A DNA stretch of 64,000 nucleotides from Rusavskia elegans (Eukaryota > Ascomycota > Lecanoromycetes > Teloschistales > Teloschistaceae): NCBI GenBank assembly GCA_011316305.1, contig SAUG01000050.1, positions 124,001 through 188,000 of the forward strand, written 5' to 3'. The notes beneath the pieces were generated by a model. That model was not told where the DNA came from and did not search any database. It saw nothing but the letters and a program-made list of their open reading frames with translations. Position numbers and translations under genes: made by a program. Shown one piece after another: positions 12,028 to 24,662 of the stretch. Numbering within the stretch: the first letter of the stretch is position 1; the number at the start of each line of letters is the position of its first letter.

Positions 12028-12777
12028 ATAAACAATAGAAAACCCAGGTCGCTCTATCTCACCACGGTCATCTGCTAGCGTGTTGGCTGAGCTCTACCTG
12101 GGGTTTCTCTGGCTCGTTGTGTTGATGAGATTCGATCGCAATAGACTTATCTGTAGAGGATGATTGGAATAATACTTTTTGTCGAGGTACCGCCTGCTGT
12201 GTGCCGATTATCAGATTGTGAATTGATATCGCCTGTCTTGTAGGGAAGCAGGAACACACATTCTAACAGACCAAGGAATACGATCGAGTGCAGCTGGCAT
12301 CCTTCTTGATGCGGTCAAAGCATCTCCAAATCGACCCCGACCTTATCATCGCTCGCATCTCATTCCCCTTCAGCCTGTGACCCGGGCTACATGATCACCT
12401 CAACTCTCAGCCCCCATTCTCATCCTACCCGCTCAAACGGACGTCCTTTCTTTCTGTTGGACTATCTTTTAACCAATGCCAAAATGTTCTTCGTGAAGAC
12501 ACCCATGGGTAGAACGGTTCTTGCACTTTGCCAGTGCCTCAGTGCACGCTTAATCATGTCTGAATCTCGCACACTGTGGTCTTCAGGATTTGGTGCGCCT
12601 TTGACGCTGGGTGCTTGGTGGCACGACCGAGCGTGGCTACAAAAACACCAGGTTGCTATTGAGCACAAGATATTTGACATAGTGTCAAGGAACATGGAGG
12701 CCTTGAAAATGCGGTGGAAACTGCATTGAATTGTGAATCCGACCAAGGGCTGCTCCAAGGCCGTGAAACCATGCAGT
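12028..12777. other. Intergenic, convergent 3' ends
   Basis: Between the secreted protein gene and the 3' end of the Sea3-type gene. A 112-codon plus-strand frame at 12391-12729 has an ATG and mixed composition but no signal, motif or intron evidence. I do not call it a gene. Confidence 0.45.
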
Positions 12778-15700
12778 CTACCCTGATCCAGACCTTCTTA
12801 TCTCGGGATAACCACATGGGCTTGCTTTCCTTGTTTCACCGCCCCGCCAGATTTGGCTCGGCTTGGGCGTTAGAAACCTAGCTCCAAGGTTCCTTGCTAG
12901 GCTCTCGTACGCAAAATCTCCCCGTGCCTTATCATTAGCCTTTTTACTGTGGTCCATCACGTCGGACCAGCCAAGTTGCTCTTGCTCATCTGCGTATACG
13001 TTGACGTTGGAGGCAGAGATTGCTGGCGTGCTCTCTTCGATCATTTTTGGAGGCTGGACATCGACATAGACGTGACCGGTGCAAATACATCCACACCCGG
13101 TGACGCACTCCTTGCCAGCTGAATCATCGTCGTCGTGCTCAATGGTGGACCGACAAGACAGATGAAGAACATGGCCACAACTAAGGCACGGGGAGGAAAG
13201 ACCAAATATTACACAGTGACACAGCTGACAGACCACAGGTCCATGCTTAGCAGAGCACTCGCGACATCTGATTCCAGGTGGACTTTGGGGCAATATGTTG
13301 TTGCAATTGCTGCAGTGCTCACGGAAGTCAAGCTGCAGCTCCGTCGTGTCTTGAGCTGCAAGGCTTGGAGCGTACCTGCGAGCTACAACAAGAGGCTCCG
13401 GTGCCCCTTGGTCCTTAAGTTCCTTCTGGAATACAGAATCCCCCGAGCCTGGTGCATTATATTGCAAGATTTTGCTGCTGGCAATAGGAAGCTCCCAGCT
13501 GAGCAACGTGCTGGCATAAGTCGATCGATAGGCGGCATATCGCTCTTCCTTGGTTGGATCAAGCAATGGCTCTGCAGCATATCCGTCGTTGTGAAATTGG
13601 CTCTGGTTTTTCAACTTTGTCTCGAAGGTAGGACCCTTTTCTCGAGGATAGCTGTCCCTGTCATGGACCGGCGAAGACGACTCATGACGCTTTGGAAGTG
13701 TACTATTGCTGCTGGCTTTGCCCCTCCTTGGACCGGTTTGAGCCCACGTTGAGTTCGAAGTTGCTGGGCCCAGGTAGCTCGCTGCAGGGCTCCAACCTTT
13801 CCTAGGATAACCTGTAGGAGGCGAAGAAGAATCTGGAGTGCTGAAAGAGAACGGCCGGACTAGTGAGGCCGCAAAGGCGCTTGCTAGGTTCGAGCTTGAC
13901 CGATGCGCATGCTTGTACTGTTCTGGAGATGTTGACAGCGGAATCTGTGATAAGCTGCGTTCATGTTGTACCCGATTCGGCTTCATTGACATTGAAGAGG
14001 GAGGAGTTAATCCAGTCGAGTACGGTGTCATAGTGTCGCTGGTGGATGCACCAACAGAGGAACCCGCAGATTGAGACCCACTGGTAGTCTTTGGCGTTTC
14101 CAGCGTGAACGTTGGCTTGGTGGTCGAGGGGCTGAGTGCAGCGTAACCAGCTTCATAAAAAGGATAATAACGTTCTATGGCAGCCAATGGATGAGATGCC
14201 GGTACCGTATGAAGATTATTAGTGCCCCCAAGTTCAGATATAACATGGTCAGTCCTAGATAGGATCAAATTCGTTGTGGGTGGTGACTGCAACACGCAGG
14301 AAAGCATTGCGAGCATTTGAACATCTGCTAGTTGCTCAAAGTGTTCGTATCTATATCCATGTCAGAGCACGTTCGATAAACTACAATACAAAAACTTACA
14401 ATGCCTCAACAAGCCATCGGCTGCCGAAGGGGTGGGCTCCCCAATAAATCGGACCTCTAAATTTGGGCCTCTCCTCTTCTTCGTCGGCATCGTAGCTCAG
14501 GTCAATAGCACTGTCTTTTGAGTGTAGTGGCGAAGTCGCACGACGCGCGATCACCATTATCGGATCGTGTCTTGAGCTGATGTGGATCCACTCTAGTGGA
14601 ACTTCATCCTGCAGTATAAGATTCAAGAGTTCCCAGGTGTCCGCAAGCTCTAGCTCTCCATACCTCCGAGCAACCGCTGCATTGTGCAGACAGCATTCGC
14701 TCGTACGGTCCAGCTGGTACTCGGCAGCAAGAGTCCGTTTTGCGGGCAAAAGCTCAGCACAGTCACGAATGGACACAAAATTCTTGGAGCTCCCCATCGT
14801 TGACTTGGCTGGTCCATTTGGCCTATCAGATCTCTGTGATTCATCGACCGAAAGAGCGCGGGTCGACTCTTGGACTCCTTCGCGCCATGCCATTGACGGC
14901 ATCAAACGTAAGTGAGACGAGCGATCTCCATTCGATGAAGTTGAATCAGACGATGAATCTGAAGAATCGTCGAAGTCGGAATCGCCACTTTCGATGGTAT
15001 CTACATTCGAAGGAGTCATCCTACTGATGGACGATCCGCTTTGCAGTCTACCGAAGCCTTCCAGTACACTTCTTCGGTTTTTGGATGTCCACTCGCCAGA
15101 CTTGAAGCTTAGCGGTTGTAAGAATGAGGGTGGTCTGGCTTGATTTGGTGGGAAAAAGCAGACTAAACGGCCATCGTCGGCCCAAATTGCGCCGCAAGCC
15201 TTTGGTAAAGGGACATTGTATTGGGCATTTGAGACCGCTACCATGGCATCACTGGACTCCCAGTCAGGCTCTTGGACGCTCGCGTAATGGTGATCAGTCT
15301 CATCGTCTTCGTCGCTTGAGCTAAACTCGTCTTGACCGTCAAGTCCGAGGCCAGGCCTATCAATTAAGGCTTGAAGCAAAGCCAGAGTGTCATTGTAACT
15401 CTGCTCCCCAAGTAGATAGCGCAAGATGGCTTCAAGAGAATGCCGATGTCGTTCTTGATACGCATGAGCTATGAGCTGAACCTCGGAAGTCGCGTGCAGA
15501 ATTACATCGTCGCTCATTCCTGCCGTACTCTCAAAAGAGACCCACGGTGGTTCCTCGTTGGGGTATTTCAACGGCACATCGACGCTACATTTGACGAAGA
15601 CCGAAGCACTCCCTGGACCCCAGGGTCCGTGAAGTGACAAAACAATTTGCCGGTCGTCCATGTTAATCTTTGCTGCGTCAGCATATGGAGTTGTGTTGGG

Positions 15701-17293
15701 AAAAGAAAGACATGGTTGTTCGTACGTTCTCGAATGTCACTTTACCGAATTTGTCGGCCAGATGAGTTATCTCCTCTGCAAGTGAATCGAATGTATCCCA
15801 AGGTTGGCTAGTCTTTAGGACCGGAGAGAGCGCTGAAGACACGCTTTGATCAACGCCTGTTTGTCGTGTTTCGCGCTTTCCTATCTTGACACCTTTCATC
15901 CAAGATATGGCATCAATGTCGTTTCGTGATCGTGCCTGTTTGCCCGCCATGGATGCCAATGGGTCCTCGCTCGATGCCCATACGCTGTTAACACCGTGCG
16001 CCTGTCTACTGTGACCGATGCCCGACAAGCTTGACATGCCGGCATTATGCTGGAAGTTCGGATTGTGTTTCCACTGCCCGAAGATGCTGTCTAAGTCCTT
16101 GGTCGTTGCAGTGGGATCTCCCCGAAAAGATTTGTATGGTGCATTCCTCCGGGTAAAAGGCATTCTTTTGACTTGTTGCCCTTTGACAAAGCCAACCTTG
16201 GCAAGAACATTTTCATCCAATCGATGCAACCGCAGTACTCGATCAGTCCCCCAAGATACAAGCTGGAAGTCACGATTATCGGTGGCATCCTCTATTGAAC
16301 CTCGCGCTCGCCAGAGAAACTCTTTCACCTGATCCTCATGGCCATCAAAGCGATGTACCATAGGCATAGGTTCAGGATGTTGCGTCTGGTTGCTTGACCG
16401 GCGATCATACAGATGTAGGTCGCAATCGTTTCTTTGAGGCATAGCCAGTAATCCTGCACCAAAAGGTGTATGCCGCGCCCTCCAGACCGGGAAGGGGGTA
16501 TGTATTGTGGCTTCAGGCGCGTTGCTTTTGCTCGTATAGTTCCAGAATTTGATGGTTCTATCCAGAGAACATGTAGCCACATTATTGGTCTCGGTTCTAT
16601 TCCAGTCGACGCCATAGATCTTCGTAGCGTGAGCCTCAATGGATCGTAAGGGGTAAGCACCTTTACGGTCATCCCAGATTCTCAAAAACTTGTCGTGGGA
16701 GGATGCTAGGATGTGGGCATTTTGTCGGTTCCATTTGACTTGAGTAGCACCCGCAAACCAGTCACAGAAGGTGATTGCAGCTCTGGACGGATGGCGAAGA
16801 TCCCAGCAATGAACATAGCTATCGACTGCACAAGTTGCTAGGATGTCAGGATGATGAGCTGAGAAATTGATGTCAGTGATTGCTCGACTATGAGCATGTA
16901 AATAGTGTTCGATTGAAGCACGTGAATCTTTCATTTCCAGATTCCACACCAAAGCCTTTTGGTTTGAAGTGCTAACCACCCAGTAGTCCCTCGCTGCGAA
17001 TGGGGACCATTGAACGTCTGCCACTTCCCATGGGGTATGATGAGACAAATGGCGTGGTGGAGACCATGGTGAATCAAGATCAATGATATGCAGGCCCTGA
17101 CGCCTTGACGGACTTAGTTTGGAGAACTCTCGTGATTGATTACCAACACTCACGATGCGAGCACAATATCCCGACCACATGGAGAAATAGACGCTGAACC
17201 GACAGGCTTGTCGAGTCGAAAGGATACATTCTCTTCGAAAGTTGGACTATCGAAAGCCAAGGATAGGCCTTTCGTGCTGGTATTGCCCTCCAT
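12778..17293 (-). CDS. SEA3: WD40-RWD-RING protein, WDR59/Sea3 (Mtc5) type SEA/GATOR2 subunit
   Basis: Predicted subunit of the SEACAT/GATOR2 complex at the vacuole, which relieves inhibition of TORC1 in response to amino acids. Model complement(12778..14350, 14400..15667, 15726..17103, 17154..17293), 1,452 aa. Exon 1 starts at ATG 17293 and reads SLAFDSPTFEENVSF, joining in frame to a WD40 propeller (about residues 50-330; repeats with CAVDSYVHCWDLR, SSHDKFLRIWDDR, CSLDRTIKFWN). An RWD domain follows at about 508-610 (INMDDRQIVLSLHGPWGPG). A long Ser-rich linker leads to a Cys-rich RING-like finger at about 1275-1365 (CSNCNNILPQ, CRECSAKHG, CQLCHC, CLSCGHVLHLSC). This domain order is characteristic of WDR59/Sea3. 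All four exons are joined by GT..AG introns of 49-58 nt. Divergent from the UBC13-type gene. Confidence 0.92.
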
Positions 17294-17910
17294 TGGTACT
17301 CCAAAGACTAGCAGAGATGATCCAAGCTAGTCTATGGATCCTTAGTCTGGTCCTTGAACAATCTCACGAGACAAGTCGACAGAGCTACGGACGGCCGTAC
17401 GAAGTCCATGCCATGACTGGCTCTGGAGTCTGGCGAGGCTCCGTGGCGGGACTCCGTGGGCAGGATCTGCTGGGACAACAGAACAAGTTGGAACGTCAGC
17501 GTCACACTGGTGTCCTGACATGATCACCCGCCATGGTTCTCACGGAGGATGTGAGCCTGAAATAATGCACGCACGTTGTATCGTGACGATCCTTTAGGTT
17601 GGACTGAACATATTGAAGGCTTGGCAGGGCTGCCAAGCAATCGTGCATCTCCATCTTGCAGTAAAGGTCATCAACAGCCTTCTCTCTTACTTCATACTCT
17701 TGCCTCGCTCTTCACATCGACACTGTTTGTTTGAGAGGCACCCGGACCCAGACGCTTTTTCAAGGAGCCCAATGGACTGAGTATTGCTCCGACCTCCTTC
17801 ATCAACGATCAAGGAACGAAGCCCCATTGGCGACCAACCTTGCCCGCCTACGACAGGTGCCCAATCCCTCTTCATCCCCAACCTTGGGGCCATCAGTAGC
17901 CGTCCGCACT
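17294..17910. promoter_or_regulatory. Shared upstream region of Sea3-type and UBC13-type genes
   Basis: 617 bp separate the start codons of two divergently oriented genes, so both promoters should lie here. The UBC13-proximal half has pyrimidine-rich tracts, common upstream of fungal start sites. I cannot point to a specific factor site. Confidence 0.5.
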
Positions 17911-18525
17911 ATGGCGGCTCTTCCTAAGCGGATAGTGAAGGAGACCGAGCGTTTGATGGCAGAGCCGTAAGAACAATACCTACCACGACACATCGACATC
18001 GATCAGCCTCGTCTCTAATCCCACACTCAGAGTCCCGGGTATCAGCGCCATTCCTCATGAAGACAACTTGCGGTACTTTGACGTCAAGATACACGGTCCT
18101 TCTCAGTCGCCGTACGAAAGTCAGCCAGTCAAACCCCTATCCTTGCCCGCTGGTACTGACGACACCTTCAGCCGGCATCTTCCAGCTTGAGCTCTTTCTG
18201 CCCGACGATTATCCCATGACGCCTCCGAAGATCCGATTCATGACCAAGATATACCATCCAAACATCGACAAACTAGGTCGGATCTGTCTCGATGTGCTGA
18301 AAAGTAAGACCGGCACATTCAATTTGCCGCAGCTCGCTGACCTGTACAGGCAATTGGTCGCCAGCACTCCAGATCCGTACTATCCTGCTATCTATACAAG
18401 CACTGTTAGGCGCCCCGAATCCGGATGATCCATTGGCCAATGACGTTGCACAACGATGGAAGGAAGATGAGAAAGCCGCGATCCAGACAGCCAGGGAATG
18501 GACTCAAAAATATGCCAAGGCATAG
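17911..18525 (+). CDS. UBC13: Ubiquitin-conjugating enzyme E2, UBC13 type
   Basis: E2 that builds Lys63-linked ubiquitin chains with an Mms2-type partner in error-free post-replication repair. Model join(17911..17966, 18031..18119, 18172..18304, 18351..18525), 150 aa, the normal family length. Begins [15 protein letters not shown]. The E2 core shows the HPN motif (YHPNID), the catalytic cysteine in GRICLDVLK and the following NWSPALQ. The C-terminal part ([20 protein letters not shown]) is typical of Ubc13. The UEV-contact Met seen in Ubc13 proteins is kept in the start of the loop (FMTKIYHP). Intron 18120-18171 begins with GTCAGC, a weak donor, and gives SPYETGIF where relatives usually have SPYEGG or SPYEAG; the exact junction there is slightly uncertain. 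Confidence 0.95.
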
Positions 18526-19738
18526 TTGGTTTTGCAACAGCAGCAACGAAAACTCTAAATGGCGTCTGGAGCACAACATGAATTCACGACAGCTGGGAAC
18601 AGAGGAGGGGGTCTAGGTTGAGGAACGGGTCTTCTTGCATTTTCCTGTCTAGCCATTGGCGTCCCTTTTTGCCGGCTAGCACATTTCCTACCTCAAGACC
18701 CTATGGATGTCATTGCTCTTGAGGATACCGTGTTTCCCTTGATTGTGACCGTGGCCCGCCGTCAACCCCCCAAGAACATTTCCGTACTCGGAATGTATCG
18801 CTGCCCCTATTGCTGCTGATTGACGCAGCATCTCCTACACAATGCAGCCTCATAAAAAACTGCAATGTCTTATCCGAGGATGATATGGGCCTCGATACTC
18901 CAAGTTTCGAGACCAATGGCTATGAGGCTGTGACACTGGGACCCGAAGCTTCAGGACGAATGGCAACCTTCTGATTTTTAGAGTCTGAAATTTCAGGAAC
19001 GCCGCATCCATGTTTTACATCTACTCGGTCAGAAATCTATGTATGACATTTTCCTAATTTATTGTCGCTCCTGTTCAGAAACAGCTGCAGAGCTGATAAG
19101 ACTATCTGCCCGTGATACAGCTTATGTGTGGAGCGCTGGCTTGGAACCCGAGCCATATAGTACACACTTATCCACGCTGGATGAGAACAGTAGCCCGATC
19201 GACGAAGGGCCCGGTGAGAGTCCCATTACTATTGGATCAAGAGTGCTCCCTCAGGTCTGTCCGGAATTTCGACAGCAGCAATCAAACAGCTGGAATCCGT
19301 CGTCTTTACCAGACTACGTCGACTAAGCCATACCACACTATTTCCTCACCGTTCCCATTTCAATAATCACGTTCAGACGCCCGAGACACTGTCAAACCAC
19401 GATGATATCAGAGCACAGGATCTGTGCTTTGGTGATCATCCTTACTTTACATTTCATTCACTCAACCTCCCCTCTTTAGATTAAGTGGCGTCGAATTAAC
19501 AAACTGTTGAAAGCTTGTATGTAGTACTTTCAACATTGCGGCCTGGCCTCCGGAAATATTTGCTTCTTTTGCATCTTCGTCATTAGAATTTAACAATCCA
19601 GTTCCTCAACAGTGACCATGTGAGTATTTGTATGAGACTCTTCAAAACGCCTCTCTAGGCTCTGTCTACAAACAACGTTGCATAAATATACACTCCACCG
19701 TTCACTTACTGTTTCGATTCTCTTGGAATTATCTGGTC
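18526..19738. other. Intergenic, about 1.2 kb
   Basis: 3' region of the UBC13-type gene and upstream region of the large unknown gene. A 95-codon frame at 19039-19326 has no recognisable signature. An ATG followed by GTGAGT near 19618 could be the splice donor of an upstream non-coding or very short exon of the next gene. Confidence 0.4.
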
Positions 19739-22143
19739 ATGGAGAACTTGGGCCAAATCGAAGCCTGCTTGGAAACGGATTTTGGGCCTGGTGAGCTTAC
19801 GTACTTCCTGACACCCCGTCCAGTGGCGATTGACATGATCCATCAAGGACCCCGAGTGCCTTTGCTTAGACGAGATGGCCCTCACACCCGTTTCGTCAAA
19901 GGCGGGGTGAGACCTGGACGTGGGAGTAATGACCTGAGACCGCTTTCACTTAATACTGGGCAGATATCTATCTATGATATCCTGAAAGAAGCACCATCAT
20001 CAACCTCTAACTCTCCATCTACTGACTTCCGCACGCCCAAGACCAAGACCAGTACCCCAAAGAAGGAAGCCATGGCCAAGAAGATCTCGTTCGGTAGCAT
20101 CCGCAAGATTTTCTCTCCGAAGCAAACGTCCAGCGAATCCAAGTCGACCGTTCTCGAACTCCAGCAGGCATTCACAGTGCGGGCGCATCTCGACACTGAA
20201 GATCAGGAAGCTGCCACAACACCCAATGGGTCAGAGAGTAGCATCAGCCCAACCACCGCCGACGAAAGGCAGCAAGATCTGGCCGCCCAAATTAGTTTGC
20301 CGCACTTTGTCGAAGCGCATGGAGTGGCACCTCACCAATCTTCTGGAGACGGTGGGTGTCATACCCTTTCACAACATGGGTGCGAAACCAGCAGGCAAAT
20401 GAACTCCTCAAACGGCAACAAACAACGCGTGATCACTCCCCTCAAATTAAGTCGCACGGTCGGCTCAGAACATACCAGCCCTCTCCGTTCCCCTCGCGCA
20501 TATTTCTCGCCAGTCATTCCAAATCCAAGTCCAGCCTCCGATAAGATCTATGGTCAACCGCCTCTCGAGATGGTGTCTCCTGTGATTCCGCGCAAGGTGA
20601 CAAAAGAACACCTTAATCTATCTAGCTTCCCGTCTCTGTCCAGAGAAGTCATTGCTCAGCTGCCAAAGGAGCTCGAACCAACCATGCCTATCTTCGGTGA
20701 TTGTGGTTCACCAAATCATTACAGCCAACCAGTTTCCCCCCAATTTGCACCAGGTCGTCGCAATTGTCAACGTGGCCAAGGTAATGCCAGCAACGACAAG
20801 ATGGTCAGTGGATCGGCGTCCGCCGATCAGCTCAGGGACAACTTCGTGGATTCTGGCCCGCAGAGTCCACGTTCAGCGCTTCGACACGAAGAGAGCATGA
20901 GTTCTGTCCAGGATGAGCCCAAAACTCCAGAAGATTTCTTGGGATATCCGCTTCCCGACGTCAAGTACAGGAAGAACGGAAAGGTCAAGAAATACAAAGA
21001 CAATGACCCGATGATGGTCAACTTGGGCTTCGTCGCAATTGAAGAAATTTACGGTCGTCAAGCTGCGATTGATCGATTTGCTGGACCTGGAATTGTCAAG
21101 GCAGCAACATGGGAAACGCAACGTGCGATGGAAGAGGAGGAAGAAAAATTGATCGGGCTGGGTATCTCTTCCCGCACCTCCGCACAAACCTTTGAAGCCA
21201 GAGAGACACGTCATTGTCGTGGTTACTCCAATGAATCGAATGGTTCTATAGTTCACTCGCCTGTCACTCCCAGAAGTGGATATGTGACCCCACAGACACC
21301 CAAGGAAAGGCAGGAATTCTATGAAAACCTTCACAAGCCGGTCGTTGAAGACGATGAATGGTCCAAAAAGGTACACGGTGATTTTGGACTTTCGAGTATA
21401 CATATCCACGAGAATGATGCATCAGCAGCTCAATCGCCATTCGACGACCCGCACCTTAGCTTTCAGTCTACCACAATGCCTTACACACTCGGAGCGCCAG
21501 GACGTCAATCGTCTGGTCGACGGCGTAAGCACAGTGCGCCCAATACTCATGATGCCGAACCTCATGCGGAAGCCACTTCTGCCTTCGAGAAGATCCAACG
21601 GTACTTCTATGGTTGCACCCCTGACAGTATACGTAACACGCGACTGTACATGTCAACGAAGGAGATGCGAGCTGAAATTCTCGCACGATTGCGTGAGATC
21701 ACTGGCACTCAATGTGTCTATCCAGGTCAGACGAAACATCCTAACCACGGCCGTCATTTCCTTGACAGGAACCTTCGGTGTACTGAGCACATGGGCCACT
21801 GCGGCGTGTGCAACACCGCATGTTGTGTCTACTACGAAGCTATTGAGGCTGCTAGAGACGCTGCAACAGCTTACGATCAGGAATTTGCCAATGAGGTTGG
21901 CCGATCCATCTCTGAGGCCTCTCTCTATGCGGACGACCTGACGACATTTCTCCGGTGCATCGAATGCTCCCGAATGATCTGCCCTGACTGTATTGGCATC
22001 TGCCCTGTTGATCTCTGCCAGCTCATTTCTTGCAAGGTAGGTCGTCCCTTAACGAAGTAATCTAGACAGGATTTGGTGATAACATTACTTAGGACTGCAA
22101 CCCGAACGCAGGGGACCAATGCGACTGGCATGACATCATCTAG
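19739..22143 (+). CDS. Conserved-looking hypothetical protein with C-terminal Cys-rich domain, 782 aa
   Basis: Model join(19739..22036, 22093..22143). Start chosen at the ATG giving MENLGQIEACLETDFG; the frame stays open upstream to an ATG at 19628, which lies in T-rich leader-like sequence. About residues 100-600 are Ser/Pro-rich and low complexity, with several SP/TP sites (possible kinase targets). Around residue 405 a more ordered block appears (GYPLPDVKYRKNGKVKKYKD). The last about 150 residues form a cysteine-rich module (CVYPGQ, CTEHMGHCGVCNTACCVYYEA, CIECSRMICPDCIGICPVDLC) finished by the second exon (DCNPNAGDQCDWHDII). The CxxC spacing suggests a zinc-binding fold, but I cannot assign a named family. 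No signal peptide or membrane segment. Function unknown. Confidence 0.8.
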
Positions 22144-22534
22144 AGGTCAACGTGCTCGAGATATTGAAATCTGGCTCTCACTCCACGCTTATCATTTGTT
22201 TCCCAACGACTTTTGTGCTTAGGGGTCAAAGCTGGCAGGATAATGTGGAGCAGCAAACATGTAGCTAGTGCTTGGTATCGTGACTTGCAAACCCAATAGC
22301 CATTCAAATGAGAAGCTCATCGTTTATCAGCTCTTGTTGGTCGTGTAGAAGTGATAGTTGGTGATCGTGTACCAGTACGGCATCGACATTTATTCAGGGG
22401 TTGCCGTGGAGTCCTAGGGTTCGAAGCGACACGTGACCCACCACCTTTGGCTTGGCGGATGATCATTCAGTTCGTCAACCGGAAGCATACGAGTACTCAC
22501 CACGCAAAGAGAGAGCGCAAACCACATCGCCAAC
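22144..22534. promoter_or_regulatory. Upstream region of ribosomal protein eL24 gene
   Basis: 391 bp between the unknown gene and eL24. It must contain the eL24 promoter. I did not recognise a specific ribosomal-protein promoter box. Confidence 0.35.
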
Positions 22535-23341
22535 ATGCGTACCTTCGACGATACCTTCAGCGGTGAGAAGATCTACCCAGGCAAGGTATGCAGCTCCGAA
22601 CAACCCGACATGCCTCAGGCGGAGCTCGAACGGGCGACCACGTCAGACCTCGCCTGGAGCTTGCTTCCCTCATTGCCTGCCTATTGCTGACCATCCTTGT
22701 CTTGACAGGGGAAACTTTACGTACGTGGCGATAGCAAAATCTTCCGCTTCCAGAACGGCAAAACCGAATCCCTCTTCCTCCAGCGCAAAAATCCTCGACG
22801 AATCGCATGGACTACTCTTTACCGAAGACAGCACAAGAAGGGCATTAGTGAGGTGAGTGGGGCTTCTTGGTGGGGACCGTCATGGCATTTTTCGGGCAAT
22901 GTTGGCGAAAGGGACAGTTAGGCCGAAGATCTGCGGATCTGGCTACAACAAGGGCATCTGCGGCCTTATACATAGAATCAACCCTTTAGCTCCCCACGCC
23001 CTAACACCACTCCATCACAGCCCCAGCGCTAATCCCCATCTTCTCAACAACAGGAAGTCGCCAAAAAACGAACCCGCCGCACCGTCAAGCAACAACGAGG
23101 TATCGTCGGCGCCTCCCTCGATGTGATCAAAGAGCGCCGATCACAACGTCCCGAAGCCCGAGCCGCCGCCCGCCAAGAAGCCATCAAGGCCGGCAAAGAA
23201 AAGAAAGCCACTGCGGAGAGCAAGAAGAAGCAGGAGAAGGCGAAGAGCGCGGCGGGAGCGGCGCGGGGACAGGCGGGGAGAATGGTGAGCAAACAGGGAG
23301 CGAAGGGTGCGCCTAGTAAGGCGACAGGGAAGGTGAGGTAG
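22535..23341 (+). CDS. RPL24: 60S ribosomal protein eL24
   Basis: Structural protein of the large cytosolic ribosomal subunit, at the bridge to the 40S subunit. Model join(22535..22585, 22709..22852, 23054..23341), 160 aa. Exon 1 gives [17 protein letters not shown]; exon 2 continues [18 protein letters not shown] and [18 protein letters not shown], the diagnostic eL24 core; exon 3 reads [20 protein letters not shown] followed by a Lys/Ala-rich basic tail. The N-terminal cysteines of archaeal L24e are absent, as is usual in fungal eL24. Introns of 123 and 201 nt interrupt the early coding part, a common layout for fungal ribosomal protein genes. Confidence 0.96.
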
Positions 23342-24662
23342 ACGGGGGATGGAGTGATGAAGGAAGAAGGATCGATTACGGGATCGATCATCGATACGAT
23401 AATCGGGGACAATCGAAGGAAACATGTCGGCAAGATTTGATGCGTTCGCTGCTCCTGCTCTGTGTGCAACATATCAGAAACGGCCCTTTTCGCTCCAGCA
23501 GAATATGGAAACATCCTTGGGGTCCCGTATGACACTTTGAAGACGGTATTCATCAGCTTCAGTAACCCTATCCGAGCTTCTTTCTTCCACACAAAGCTTG
23601 ATTGACAACCGAATGGGATCAGTGCCGCTTGAGAGGCAAAAAGCTGGTATTGTAGATACTGCTCGTATCCTACTGAACTCTCAGTCGATTTCATACTTCA
23701 ATCCTCATCCTCTCGAAAAACAGAGTAGCAATATAATCGCTTCTCGCAACAGTTGTACCGTCCTCCCAACCTTGCAGGTATCCTACACACGGTCATCACA
23801 GCACTTATCCACCCAGACCCAATCAGCTTCTACAACCCCAACCCTTCGAAGCACCATTCCCCATTCTTCCCGCCCTGTTCACCGCTTAGACACTCTGCAC
23901 GGCTATGATCTCCCATACCCTCCATCTCCTCCAAGCTCTCTGCTCAGCGGAACCAAAAAACTACTGCCACAAATTATCCCATAGCTATTAAGCACTTAGC
24001 CGGAAGTGGACAGCCCGAATTTTCGAAGGCAAAAAGGGGTAAGAGAGACGCGTCACGAGTAGCAATATGAAGCTTCAATTACACTATCAAATATATATCA
24101 GTGCAAGCACTCTCATAATCGTGCATACAGAACATTGACATTGTTCGTAGACCTCTTATGGCAAGATCTCTACTCTCAATGTGTTGGAGTTTGATGGTAT
24201 AGCGAGCTACACCTCATCCACTACAGTAATTTTTGTGGTACATGGTAACGCTCCATGCCGAAACACGGCTATGAAAGCTCTATTTGATTTGGGCTTGTAC
24301 TGGCCATACAGTAACATCTGAGCAATCATTAGTGCGAAATCCCCATCGAGGTACCGACTGATGCCCGCCATCAACACCGTTGATTGTTTACAAAACGAGC
24401 CACTGTGTGCACTTCGACTATGAAGCCTTAAGAGACAAGCAAGCATGCAACATGGTCTAGAACTAAGTCTTGATGATGACTAACCTCGTTGAATGTGATG
24501 ACATTAATCATCACTTCGTGAGACATCCTGTTGGAGCATCACTAGCCAACAACAATCTGCATCCAAACCTTTTCTTCGTCACATTCTCAATTTAGCAAAG
24601 GTCAATGTCTTAACACGCCCAAGCTCGCTGACTACCATGACGCCCTCCGATAACTGGAACAG
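23342..24662. other. Intergenic, about 1.3 kb, no gene seen
   Basis: Follows eL24. Short frames on both strands show no signature. T-rich and A-rich patches at 24050-24130. A missing first exon of the next, uncertain gene may lie near its right end. Confidence 0.4.

Noticed and set aside
12391..12729. 112-codon plus-strand frame
   Set aside because: No family pattern, no splice support and a weak ATG context; kept only as a note in the intergenic entry.
15661..17180. Three separate proteins at 12778-14316, 14396-15661 and 15678-17180
   Set aside because: WD40, RWD and RING parts join by good short introns in the domain order of a single WDR59/Sea3 protein, with a further 5' exon at 17154-17293.
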